Assembly: GCF_014636315.1 (NCBI RefSeq)
Contig: NZ_BMED01000001.1
Coordinates: 1,431,941 to 1,495,940, forward strand
Direction of reading: 5' to 3'
Source of the DNA: Parundibacterium terreum
GTDB lineage: Bacteria; Pseudomonadota; Gammaproteobacteria; Burkholderiales; Burkholderiaceae_D
Length of the DNA stretch: 64,000 bases
Below the pieces are notes generated by a model, which saw nothing but the letters and a program-made list of their open reading frames with translations, did no database searches and had not been told where the DNA came from. A program made the position numbers and the translations under genes. Positions within the stretch are counted from its first letter, which is position 1. Each line of letters begins with the position of its first letter. Below are positions 1 through 7,261 of the stretch, piece by piece.

Positions 1-587
1 TCGTACAAGGTGAAAATTCCCTGGACCGCGCCAAGGGCGGGCTGGGCGTCGGCCTGGCCTTGGTCAGGCAACTGGTGGAACTGCATGGCGGCAGCATCCT
101 GGTCAGCAGCGACGGTGAAAACCTGGGCAGCAGCTTTACCATCAGCATGCCGGGCTCCTCCATGCAGGAAACAGCGCCCCCCAGCGGCGAAGCACGAAGC
201 CACGCGACTATGCAGAAGCTGTTGCTGATAGAAGATAACGATGACGGCCGCGACATGATGACGCGCCTGCTGCGCTCGCATGGTTTTGACGTGCTGGAGG
301 CGGCATCAGGCCCCGAGGGCATAGCCCTGGCGCAGGCGGAAAAGCCTGGCGTTGCCATCATCGACATAGGACTACCGGGCATGGACGGTTATGAAATCGC
401 CCGGAATATGCGTGCAGACAAGGAAACCAGAAGCATTTTCCTAATCGCCTTGACCGGCTATGGCTTGCAGGAAGACAGAAAGCTGTCAACAAAAGCCGGC
501 TTCGACATGCATCTCGTCAAACCTCTGGATGTACAGCAATTAATGCAGGCCATCGATGCCTGCCTCAGCACTCCCCAGGCGAACTAA
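1..587 (+). CDS. Hybrid sensor histidine kinase, C-terminal part (ATPase end plus receiver domain)
   Basis: The reading frame is open from position 3 and continues upstream of the window, so only the last 194 residues are visible. It opens in the G2 box of a HATPase domain (GGLGVGLALV, then HGG), and a receiver domain follows from about residue 70. Receiver landmarks are present: acidic pair E77-D78, phospho-acceptor D121 in IIDIGLPGMDG, T151 and K173. This is the domain order of hybrid kinases that pass phosphate to an internal receiver. An internal ATG at 60 could be mistaken for a start but lies inside the ATPase domain. The 3' end overlaps the convergent acetyltransferase gene by 23 bases. 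The input signal cannot be read because the sensor region is outside the window. Confidence 0.9.
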   Translation, partial: VQGENSLDRAKGGLGVGLALVRQLVELHGGSILVSSDGENLGSSFTISMPGSSMQETAPPSGEARSHATMQKLLLIEDNDDGRDMMTRLLRSHGFDVLEAASGPEGIALAQAEKPGVAIIDIGLPGMDGYEIARNMRADKETRSIFLIALTGYGLQEDRKLSTKAGFDMHLVKPLDVQQLMQAIDACLSTPQAN

Positions 588-1425
588 TACCCCGTCTGGC
601 GAAAGTCGATTTGCTATAGGCCAGATCAAACCCGGCGCGCAGCGCATTGCGCGCGCTGGTGTTGCTTGGCCTTGCCGTAATGCTGGCTAGCTTGAAGCCG
701 GCGTTCTGCGCATCCGCTAGTCTGGCTTGCAGCAAAGCCTGCTGGATGCCGCGCCCACGATAGGCCGGCAAGGTGCTGGCAATATACAGGTGGGCCACTG
801 CGGTATCAGCGGAATCAATCAATGCCAGGCCGGCCGATCCGGCAATCTCTCCATCCACGCGGGCAATATACAGACGGGTATCGTCGCGTGCGATGGCTAC
901 CCGCGCCAATATGTCCAGCAAGGCGCGCGGTCTGGTATGCGTCTGCAGCGAAAACCCGGCAATGCAGGCGGCCACGAAGTCCTCCGAATTCGCCGCTGTG
1001 ACAGTTTCCACCTGCACGCCGGAATCCGGCGGCGATCCGTTAAGACTGTCACCCAGCACTTTGACATAGGTGTTGCTGAAAGCATTCACGACATAGCCGC
1101 GCGCGGCCAGCAGTTGTAGTGCATCGGCATGGATATAGGGGCAGATATCTATTTCCGTCGCTAGGCCCAGCCTGGCATAGGCTGCTTCCAGTGCAAGCAG
1201 ATCGGTCTCAGGAATGCTGCTGCCAAGACCAAAACCGGTCACATGGTTCAGTTTGCGCCCATACGCAGTAGCGGTGAACGCAGCCACACCGCCACCGATA
1301 GCGACGGTATGCGCTCCCATTTCCGGTTGCAGCAGCGCGCAAGTCTCCACCTGCAGCTTCAAGTGCTGCGCCTCGGCGCGCTCCAGCCGGTAAGCCAGGT
1401 CTGGCGTAATGAACAATGCAGGCAT
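565..1425 (-). CDS. GNAT family N-acetyltransferase
   Basis: This 286-residue protein resembles GCN5-related acetyltransferases, which move an acetyl group from acetyl-CoA to an amine. The C-terminal half carries the fold's usual features: a beta-strand ending in AGSAGLAL, then HLYIASTLPAYRGRGIQQALL, which is the acetyl-CoA pyrophosphate-binding motif A (R/Q-x-x-G-x-G/A), and later an asparagine-containing segment (SNTSARNALRAGF) typical of motif B. The N-terminal half (about 130 residues) is less conserved and may hold a degenerate second GNAT fold. It is transcribed alone, convergent with the hybrid kinase and divergent from the sigma factor. The substrate cannot be predicted. Confidence 0.8.
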   Translation of the reverse strand: MPALFITPDLAYRLERAEAQHLKLQVETCALLQPEMGAHTVAIGGGVAAFTATAYGRKLNHVTGFGLGSSIPETDLLALEAAYARLGLATEIDICPYIHADALQLLAARGYVVNAFSNTYVKVLGDSLNGSPPDSGVQVETVTAANSEDFVAACIAGFSLQTHTRPRALLDILARVAIARDDTRLYIARVDGEIAGSAGLALIDSADTAVAHLYIASTLPAYRGRGIQQALLQARLADAQNAGFKLASITARPSNTSARNALRAGFDLAYSKSTFARRGISSPGEC

Positions 1426-1542
1426 AGGCGGAGGTCAAAAAGGTATTGGGAAGAAGCAGATTCTAGCGTGGAGAACATCTATTTACTACTTGAAACAAGC
1501 TCGTCATTGTCGCAGCAGTACAACTCCATTAAACTGGTAAGT

Positions 1543-2139
1543 ATGCTCGCCCAACTATCCGATGAAACCCTGATGACGCTTTATTGCGAAGGTGATCTGC
1601 TTGCCTTCAAGGAATTGTACAGCCGTCATAGCCAGGGCCTGTATCGTTTTCTCGCATGGCGTTCGCCGCGGCGGGAATGGGTGGATGAGATCGCACAAGA
1701 TAGCTGGACAGGATTGCACCACGCCCGTGAGCGCTACCGTGTCGAGGCGGGTTTTCGTACCTATCTGTACCAGATTGCGCGCAACCGCCTGATCGATCTG
1801 CTGCGCCAGCAGCAGGTCTTGCTGGCCAGCGAACTGGGTCATACGGCAAACGGCGAAGATATCTTTGAGCGGCTGGCCGACGATAGCGCGGAAGAGCTGC
1901 CGCCCGATGCGCTGCTGGAAAACAAGCAGCAGCTCGCCGGTCTGTATGCAGCAGTAAAAGCCTTGCCGGGAGAACAGAAGGAAGCACTGGTGCTGCAGCA
2001 GTTCAGCGGTATGAGTCTGGAAGAAATTGCGCAATTGACCGGCGTTTCTGTGGAAACGACCAAGAGCCGCTTGCGCTATGCAATGCGCAAATTGCGGCAA
2101 ATGATGGCGCCGGCAGTCGCGCAGGAGGAACAGGCATGA
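1543..2139 (+). CDS. ECF-type RNA polymerase sigma factor
   Basis: This 198-residue protein has the two domains of extracytoplasmic-function sigma factors. Sigma-2 spans about residues 20-90 (LYSRHSQGLYRFL, then a helix ending in YLYQIARNRLIDLLR for -10 recognition). Sigma-4 spans about 135-185 (LPGEQKEALVLQQ, then the helix-turn-helix EEIAQLTGVSVETTKSRL). I chose the ATG at 1543 because it begins just before the sigma-2 domain; an in-frame GTG at 1468 is possible and neither has a clear ribosome-binding site. The stop codon overlaps the start of the next gene (ATGA), so the two are translationally coupled. That is the usual arrangement of an ECF sigma factor with its anti-sigma factor. The regulon is unknown, but the neighbouring VIT-domain gene is a reasonable target. 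Confidence 0.9.
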   Translation: MLAQLSDETLMTLYCEGDLLAFKELYSRHSQGLYRFLAWRSPRREWVDEIAQDSWTGLHHARERYRVEAGFRTYLYQIARNRLIDLLRQQQVLLASELGHTANGEDIFERLADDSAEELPPDALLENKQQLAGLYAAVKALPGEQKEALVLQQFSGMSLEEIAQLTGVSVETTKSRLRYAMRKLRQMMAPAVAQEEQA

Positions 2140-3362
2140 GCAGTAAAGAAATCCATCACGACGACGACGCGGACTTCGAGGCTTTCCTCTTGGGGCAAGG
2201 CGATCTGGCGGCGCATCTGCAGGCCTTGCCTCAGGCAAGCCCTTCGCCGGAACTGGACCAGGCTATCTTTGCCAAGGTGGAAGCCGCCATGCAGCAAGGC
2301 ATGCCTGCCCCCATGCTGGCCGCCAATGACCCTGTGATTCCCGAGCGGCAGGCCGCCAAGCCAGTTGCCGGGCGCGCACCATTTACCCGCCGCTGGAGCG
2401 CCCCATTGGCAACCGCCGCCAGCGTGGCGGTAGTAGGCTTCCTGGGCATGCAATGGCGGCATCAGCTGGAACTGGATGTACCGGTGCCCGCACCTGCAGT
2501 CCATTCGGAAGCGCCAGTGGTGACGGAACAGGTAGCCCGCCAGCAATCCACGCAAGTATCCAGACCGGAACCGACAAGCCCGCCATTGCAGGCGAAAGCC
2601 ACTGTCCCTGCCGCGCAGGAATTACCGGCGCCATCGCAAGTGGTGCAGGCATCGCAGCCACCAGCGCCAGTTGCTTCAGCCGCAAGGCAAAAAACAACGC
2701 AACGGCCACAGGAGCCTGAAGTATTGCTGCCAGCGACACTTCCGCCAATTGCGGCAGCAAAGCCAGCGCCAGCGCCGGCACAGGCGGCCGCTCCAGGCTG
2801 GGCTACTGGCGGCACGAGCGACCGGGACATCTCCACAGCGGGGCAACTTGCCGATAAAGCGAACGGAACCACCAGGGTGGAAATCACAGGTAGCAGCATC
2901 AAGAGGGAAGCGGCTGCACCGGAGTCTACCGCATTGGCCAAGAAGGAAAGTGCAAGCCCTGTGCAATCCTTGCCCCCCCAGGCCTTTGCACCGGCACCGG
3001 TACCGCCCCCTGCCCCGGCTCCGGCTCCTGCAGCGGTGGCCGCCTATGCTCCCGCACCCGCAATGGCAAAGCCTGCAGCACCGGCTACCTCCCTGGCGTT
3101 GAACGAGCAGAATGAGCAGTATGCACGCCGCGCCGTAGTAGTGGATGCCAGAAAAATCGCATCACCGCAAAACGACGAGGCAACACTCTTCAACAAGAAA
3201 CAAGTCAGGGAAGCGAACGAGTGGCTAGCCGTGATAGAAGAATTGCTGAAAGCGGATTTACGCCGCGATGCGACTGCGGAATGGAAAAAATTCCGCAAGG
3301 CCTATCCTGATTACCCAGTGCCAGATACCGTCAGCGAACAATTCAAAACCCCGCAAAAGTAA
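2136..3362 (+). CDS. Proline/alanine-rich single-pass membrane protein, candidate anti-sigma factor
   Basis: 408 residues, translationally coupled to the ECF sigma gene by a 4-base ATGA overlap. The N-terminal ~85 residues are acidic and soluble, one hydrophobic segment follows (about 90-108, APLATAASVAVVGFLGM), and the rest is a long low-complexity Ala/Pro/Gln-rich stretch ending in a charged, probably helical domain (about 335-400, with EANEWLAVIEELLKADLRRD). Position and topology suggest a membrane anti-sigma factor, but there is no recognisable zinc-binding HxxxCxxC motif, so this is inferred from context. An odd feature at about residues 248-258 is RVEITGSSIKRE, resembling the plug-domain start of TonB-dependent receptors. 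A close copy of it occurs in the convergent VIT-domain protein. Confidence 0.7.
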   Translation: MSSKEIHHDDDADFEAFLLGQGDLAAHLQALPQASPSPELDQAIFAKVEAAMQQGMPAPMLAANDPVIPERQAAKPVAGRAPFTRRWSAPLATAASVAVVGFLGMQWRHQLELDVPVPAPAVHSEAPVVTEQVARQQSTQVSRPEPTSPPLQAKATVPAAQELPAPSQVVQASQPPAPVASAARQKTTQRPQEPEVLLPATLPPIAAAKPAPAPAQAAAPGWATGGTSDRDISTAGQLADKANGTTRVEITGSSIKREAAAPESTALAKKESASPVQSLPPQAFAPAPVPPPAPAPAPAAVAAYAPAPAMAKPAAPATSLALNEQNEQYARRAVVVDARKIASPQNDEATLFNKKQVREANEWLAVIEELLKADLRRDATAEWKKFRKAYPDYPVPDTVSEQFKTPQK

Positions 3363-3391
3363 AAAGCCGTTCCTTGTCAGGGAACGGCTCT
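3363..3391. terminator. Bidirectional intrinsic terminator
   Basis: A perfect 9-bp stem (AGCCGTTCC at 3365-3373 with GGAACGGCT at 3381-3389) and a 7-base loop lies between two converging genes. The A-run before the stem supplies a T-tract for reverse-strand transcripts, so it fits the VIT-domain gene best. The forward-strand tail is T-poor. Confidence 0.7.
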
Positions 3392-3419
3392 TGCTCAATG
3401 TCGCTTCAGCAGCATTGAT

Positions 3420-6404
3420 TTAATTTCCTTTCGGTTTTACCTCAAACTCGCCGACAAACACGGTATCTCCCCTGTCCTTCAGGCGCAAGGTGATCATCTG
3501 ATCCTTCGCATCCGGGGTGCCGAAGCCGGTAGTCAGTTTCAATTGCAAGGTCGTCGCGCCTGCCACGACCTGCTGGCGGTTGCCGTAGAAATTGGCCTGT
3601 ATCTTGTATTTTCCGGCCTTGGCATTGCGCAGCGAAAACTCCTCCGGTCCATATCCTTGCGTCACGTCGGCCGACATGCGCCCACCTTGATAGGTCAGTT
3701 GATGGCCGTAGAAGCATTTTTCATTATTCGGATCGGTCACCCACAGATCCATGTCGCTGTTATCTGCATCCCAGGTCATCACCGCGCGCACGTCCAGCGG
3801 CATATTTTTCAGTAAGCGGGGATCGACGCGGCTGGTATCGAGCCTGATTTTTTGCGCGCCCGCCTTTACCACGATCGCATTCAGCTCACCTAGTGTAATG
3901 AGTTCTATGTCGCGGAAACGGCCATCCCATTTGCGGATGACGACTTCATTGAGCTGGTCTATCGCAGCCTGGTATTGCTTGTTGGCGGCATAGGCCAGGC
4001 CCAGATCGCGCCAGGACTGCGGCTCTTCTTCGGCCAGTTGGCGTACTTTGAGGAAAACCGGGATTGCAAGGTCCGGCGCATTCATTTCCAGCAAGCGGTA
4101 ACCGAGGATGCGCAGCACCTGGCGGTTTTCCAAATCCATCTCTGCCAGGTTGGACAGCACGCGCAAAGCCAGGTCATGCTTTCCCTTCTCCTGCAACAGA
4201 TCTGCCGCATCCAGGAAAAAGGCACTGCTATTGGCATAGCCGGGTTTTTCATCAAGGTAGATCGCATAGATATTATCCGCAGTAGCCTTCATGCGCTCAA
4301 TATATGGCGCATCCGAGGTCCATTTTTTCAGCGAAATACCGATCTCGCTCTGCACTGGCACGCCTACTTCACGCCGGATACTGCTACCGGTGACCATCAC
4401 CCTTTCTAGCTTCTGCGCTCTGCGTGCCTCTGTACCAGCGGCATCCTGGTTCTCTCTCGCATACGCCATGGCCGGTGCCGGCTCGGGTGCGGGTGCCGCT
4501 GCTGGATTAGGGGGAGCATACATCGCCGTCCCTCCACCGGGCAGGCTGAGGCGCGCCAGAGGCTTGCCTGTTACCTGCGGCAAATGCAGATCATCTTTCG
4601 GATACGGGGTTTCCCACCATGCCTGTTTCTGTGCAAATTGCCGCACCACGTTTTCAAGATGGATATCACGCTCTTGCTGCAATTGCTTGTTGCGTAAGGT
4701 TTTCAGCATGCCGTAGGCCTTCTGGTAGGCTGCCGGCGGAGTGATATCGTAGCGGGCATAGTCTTCCATGGTTTCCAGCACGATCAGTGAAGTCTCCCGT
4801 GTAGGGATGCCGAATTGCTGGCCCACGCGGCGGATTTCGGCCCTTTGGTTTTCGTAGTCGGCTTCCAATGCATGCAGGCGGTAATTGGCCCACAAATAGG
4901 CCGCCATGGGATCAGCCGGCGCCTTGGCGGAGACCGGTATCGTCAATTGGCGCAGCTTGCCGCCCTGCGACAGGCTGAGTTGTATTTGCGCATCCTGGTT
5001 TTGCAATATGCCGGTGATACGCAACACACCCTGGCGCGCCTCCATCGACTCCAATTGCAGTCGGCTGGCGCCGACCGCATTGGCGCTGATTACGCGGGTG
5101 CCCTCCATCAGCAGTTCCTTGGCCGCCTCGCCGGGCGCAAGCGCGGAAACCTGAATCAGCTTGCCGCCGCTGCGCTCTGCCAGTGCCGCCAGCCGGCCAG
5201 TATCTGCCGACGCCGACGAATTCAGTGCATACAGACGCTGACCCGCTGCCAGCACAGGAGCTGCCACAGCGCCATAGTTGTTCAGGCCATCGCTGAACAT
5301 AAGGTATTCGCCAACATCAGACTGCGGCTGCCAGTTGTTCAGGGCGCTGGCGCCGTCATACACGGTAGCTTGCAACGCAGCGCGCAAAGCGCTCCAGTTG
5401 CCATTGCTGATCTTGAACACCTGGGTCGCTTCCGGCCGGTCGCGCAAGCGTATCAGCCGTACTTCAGCTCTGCCCACCGCCTTGAAATAGATATCCAGCT
5501 CACTCAACTCCGCATCCACTGCGCGGTTGATGCCAGAGCCCGAGCTATCCCACAACAGGCCTATCACGCCGGGCAACTTTCGTGCGGTACTCGTGTCCGG
5601 CACCGGGACCTCAGTCGCAAAATAGGTGCTGCCGTCCAGCTCCTGGATGGCAGTTTGTATGCTATCGCTGGCCGGCAAGCGTACATTCAGCGCGCCGCCG
5701 GGTGTGAACTGGGTCTTGCTGATATTGGCCTGATAGCCTTCCGCCGTACGTTCAAAACGAAGTTCACCCAGGCCGGACAAGCCGGCAGCTTGCGGCGCGG
5801 CATTTCCATCGGCATTGCTGTGCACAGCCACGCTAAGCTGGAAATCCTGCAGCCGGTAGCCGTAGCTCAGCGGCAGGCTGTATTGCAATTGCTTGTCCCG
5901 CTGGGACAGCGCCTCCATGTACTTGATCTGAACGCTGCGCGTGCCTTTGGCCGGTACCGGGAAAATGCGCAGCTTGAAGTTGTTGCCTTGCGTGTTTTCC
6001 AGCAGGCCAGGGTCCACCCGGCGGCGCTCTATCGCCTCGAATACTTGCCGGCCTTTGGCCTTTTCGACCGGCACTGCAGGCCTCAGTGCGCCTTCTATAT
6101 CCAGCGAGAAGCCGGTAATCTGCTGCCCCTCCTGCAACGGGAATTGCAGGGTGCCTTCCAAAGGACGCGAATTAGGGTTGAAAAACACCATCTCCACGGT
6201 GGTCTGCGCAAGGCGGCCGCTGATGTCGGCACTCACCCGCATGCTTTGCAATACGATAGGCTGTTCGCCATTAATGGTGGTGATCAGCTTGTCCTGCTGT
6301 GGCGGCAAGCCGAGCGCGCTGGCCGGTTTCCATGCAACCATCAGTACAAGTAAAAAAAATTGTATAAAACCCAAAAAAATGCGTTGCGACATATTGTTCT
6401 CCAT
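3420..6404 (-). CDS. VIT/vWA domain protein with TPR repeats and C-terminal DUF2135
   Basis: 994 residues with an N-terminal export signal or membrane anchor (about residues 8-30, hydrophobic, ending near ASALG). A VIT domain follows (about 40-170, with FFNPNSRPLEGTLQFPL and the KAKGRQVFEAIERRRVDPGLLE region typical of VIT). Next comes a von Willebrand A-like domain whose MIDAS motif DSSGS is intact (about residue 287). A linker with RVMVTGSSIRRE (about 665-677) leads to TPR-like helices (about 740-830) and a DUF2135 domain (about 875-990, TWDADNSDMDLWVTDPN). VIT/vWA proteins are metal-dependent adhesion or scaffold proteins; the DUF2135 end resembles YfaP-type secreted proteins. Start is ATG 6404; a second ATG four codons later is equally plausible. 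It converges on the sigma/anti-sigma pair and may be controlled by it (inference). Confidence 0.85.
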   Translation of the reverse strand: MENNMSQRIFLGFIQFFLLVLMVAWKPASALGLPPQQDKLITTINGEQPIVLQSMRVSADISGRLAQTTVEMVFFNPNSRPLEGTLQFPLQEGQQITGFSLDIEGALRPAVPVEKAKGRQVFEAIERRRVDPGLLENTQGNNFKLRIFPVPAKGTRSVQIKYMEALSQRDKQLQYSLPLSYGYRLQDFQLSVAVHSNADGNAAPQAAGLSGLGELRFERTAEGYQANISKTQFTPGGALNVRLPASDSIQTAIQELDGSTYFATEVPVPDTSTARKLPGVIGLLWDSSGSGINRAVDAELSELDIYFKAVGRAEVRLIRLRDRPEATQVFKISNGNWSALRAALQATVYDGASALNNWQPQSDVGEYLMFSDGLNNYGAVAAPVLAAGQRLYALNSSASADTGRLAALAERSGGKLIQVSALAPGEAAKELLMEGTRVISANAVGASRLQLESMEARQGVLRITGILQNQDAQIQLSLSQGGKLRQLTIPVSAKAPADPMAAYLWANYRLHALEADYENQRAEIRRVGQQFGIPTRETSLIVLETMEDYARYDITPPAAYQKAYGMLKTLRNKQLQQERDIHLENVVRQFAQKQAWWETPYPKDDLHLPQVTGKPLARLSLPGGGTAMYAPPNPAAAPAPEPAPAMAYARENQDAAGTEARRAQKLERVMVTGSSIRREVGVPVQSEIGISLKKWTSDAPYIERMKATADNIYAIYLDEKPGYANSSAFFLDAADLLQEKGKHDLALRVLSNLAEMDLENRQVLRILGYRLLEMNAPDLAIPVFLKVRQLAEEEPQSWRDLGLAYAANKQYQAAIDQLNEVVIRKWDGRFRDIELITLGELNAIVVKAGAQKIRLDTSRVDPRLLKNMPLDVRAVMTWDADNSDMDLWVTDPNNEKCFYGHQLTYQGGRMSADVTQGYGPEEFSLRNAKAGKYKIQANFYGNRQQVVAGATTLQLKLTTGFGTPDAKDQMITLRLKDRGDTVFVGEFEVKPKGN

Positions 6405-6715
6405 ATCGTCGGCCCAAATGGCTTATGGACTTAAACGGAGCAAATCGCAAAAGGGGGTTAAAACAAGATGCAAAGGTTCAAAAATAATTGTGGCCCCTTC
6501 TTGCCAGCCTGCAAGGCTGCGATTGCCGCAAACTTAGTAGAAGTTACCGGTACAGCAATCGCGCGGACTCAGGTAATGCGATTGCCGCGACTGCTCTACA
6601 TCTCCTTGCTTGTCAACCTGCAAGAATTAACAGTTTCTAACGATTGCCGTTGGCAGACCCTGCTATATTTATTTTAGATTGGGTAGCTATTTCTGCAATC
6701 GAAGGAACTGTCTCT
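6405..6715. other. Intergenic region with repeated CGATTGCCG elements
   Basis: This 311-base gap between two divergent genes holds no convincing ORF. It contains the 12-mer TGCGATTGCCGC twice (6518-6529 and 6577-6588), a shorter CGATTGCCG at 6641-6649, and an inverted GCAATCGCG near 6556. The copies are spaced about 60 bases apart, as operator sites can be, but no regulator can be assigned. Confidence 0.4.
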
Positions 6716-6964
6716 ATGACAAGATACATGCTGAACTTTACTCCACGAACGCTGCGCGCGCTGTCGGAACTCTCGCACGACAGTGAAAAAATCGTGGATA
6801 TTTTAACAATTAATGATCCGCCTGCCCACCTCGAAGGTCGGGCGCGCCTTCCTGACAGGGTGACATCAGACCAACACACCGATACGCTGGATGTGACGAT
6901 CATTCTGGAAAACGGTGTGACATCAGTGCAGATGGCTTTGCCGGACGCTTTCCGCCACCAGTAG
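6716..6964 (+). CDS. Small protein of unknown function (82 aa)
   Basis: I do not recognise this family. The 82-residue product is soluble, with no membrane segment or signal peptide. The start at ATG 6716 is supported by a purine-rich GAAGGA ribosome-binding site at 6701-6706. An upstream in-frame ATG at 6644 would add 24 residues but has no such site. The sequence begins MTRYMLNFTPRTLRALSEL and ends in a beta-rich stretch (LDVTIILENGVTSVQMALP). It stands alone, divergent from the VIT-domain gene and 297 bases upstream of the sensor kinase start used here. Confidence 0.6.
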   Translation: MTRYMLNFTPRTLRALSELSHDSEKIVDILTINDPPAHLEGRARLPDRVTSDQHTDTLDVTIILENGVTSVQMALPDAFRHQ

Positions 6965-7261
6965 TCTCCCAAAATTCAGCGTCGCAGAGCGCCGCATTCC
7001 TGTCACTTATCGCAGCCCACCCCAACCAGCCTTCCCCTCGCTTTGATCCGGACAAGCGGTCCAGCCAAGCAGCCCTCTATCAATGTTCTTCGAGCGATAG
7101 CCAAGCACGGCCTGCCATATACGCTGAATTAATTTAATAAAAATGCAATGACAAATATATTGGTATATATTTATCATTTCCGAGAGTAATCTTGCAAGCA
7201 CACGGTGATTCGACTGAACCCCATGGTATCCGCGACCCCGTTTTGGCCTCGTCTATTGACT

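Noticed and set aside
4815..6353. A 512-codon forward-strand frame opposite the VIT-domain gene.
   Set aside because: Its translation is low-complexity (Gln/Arg/Ala-rich) with no family signal, while the reverse strand encodes a clear multi-domain protein with motifs.
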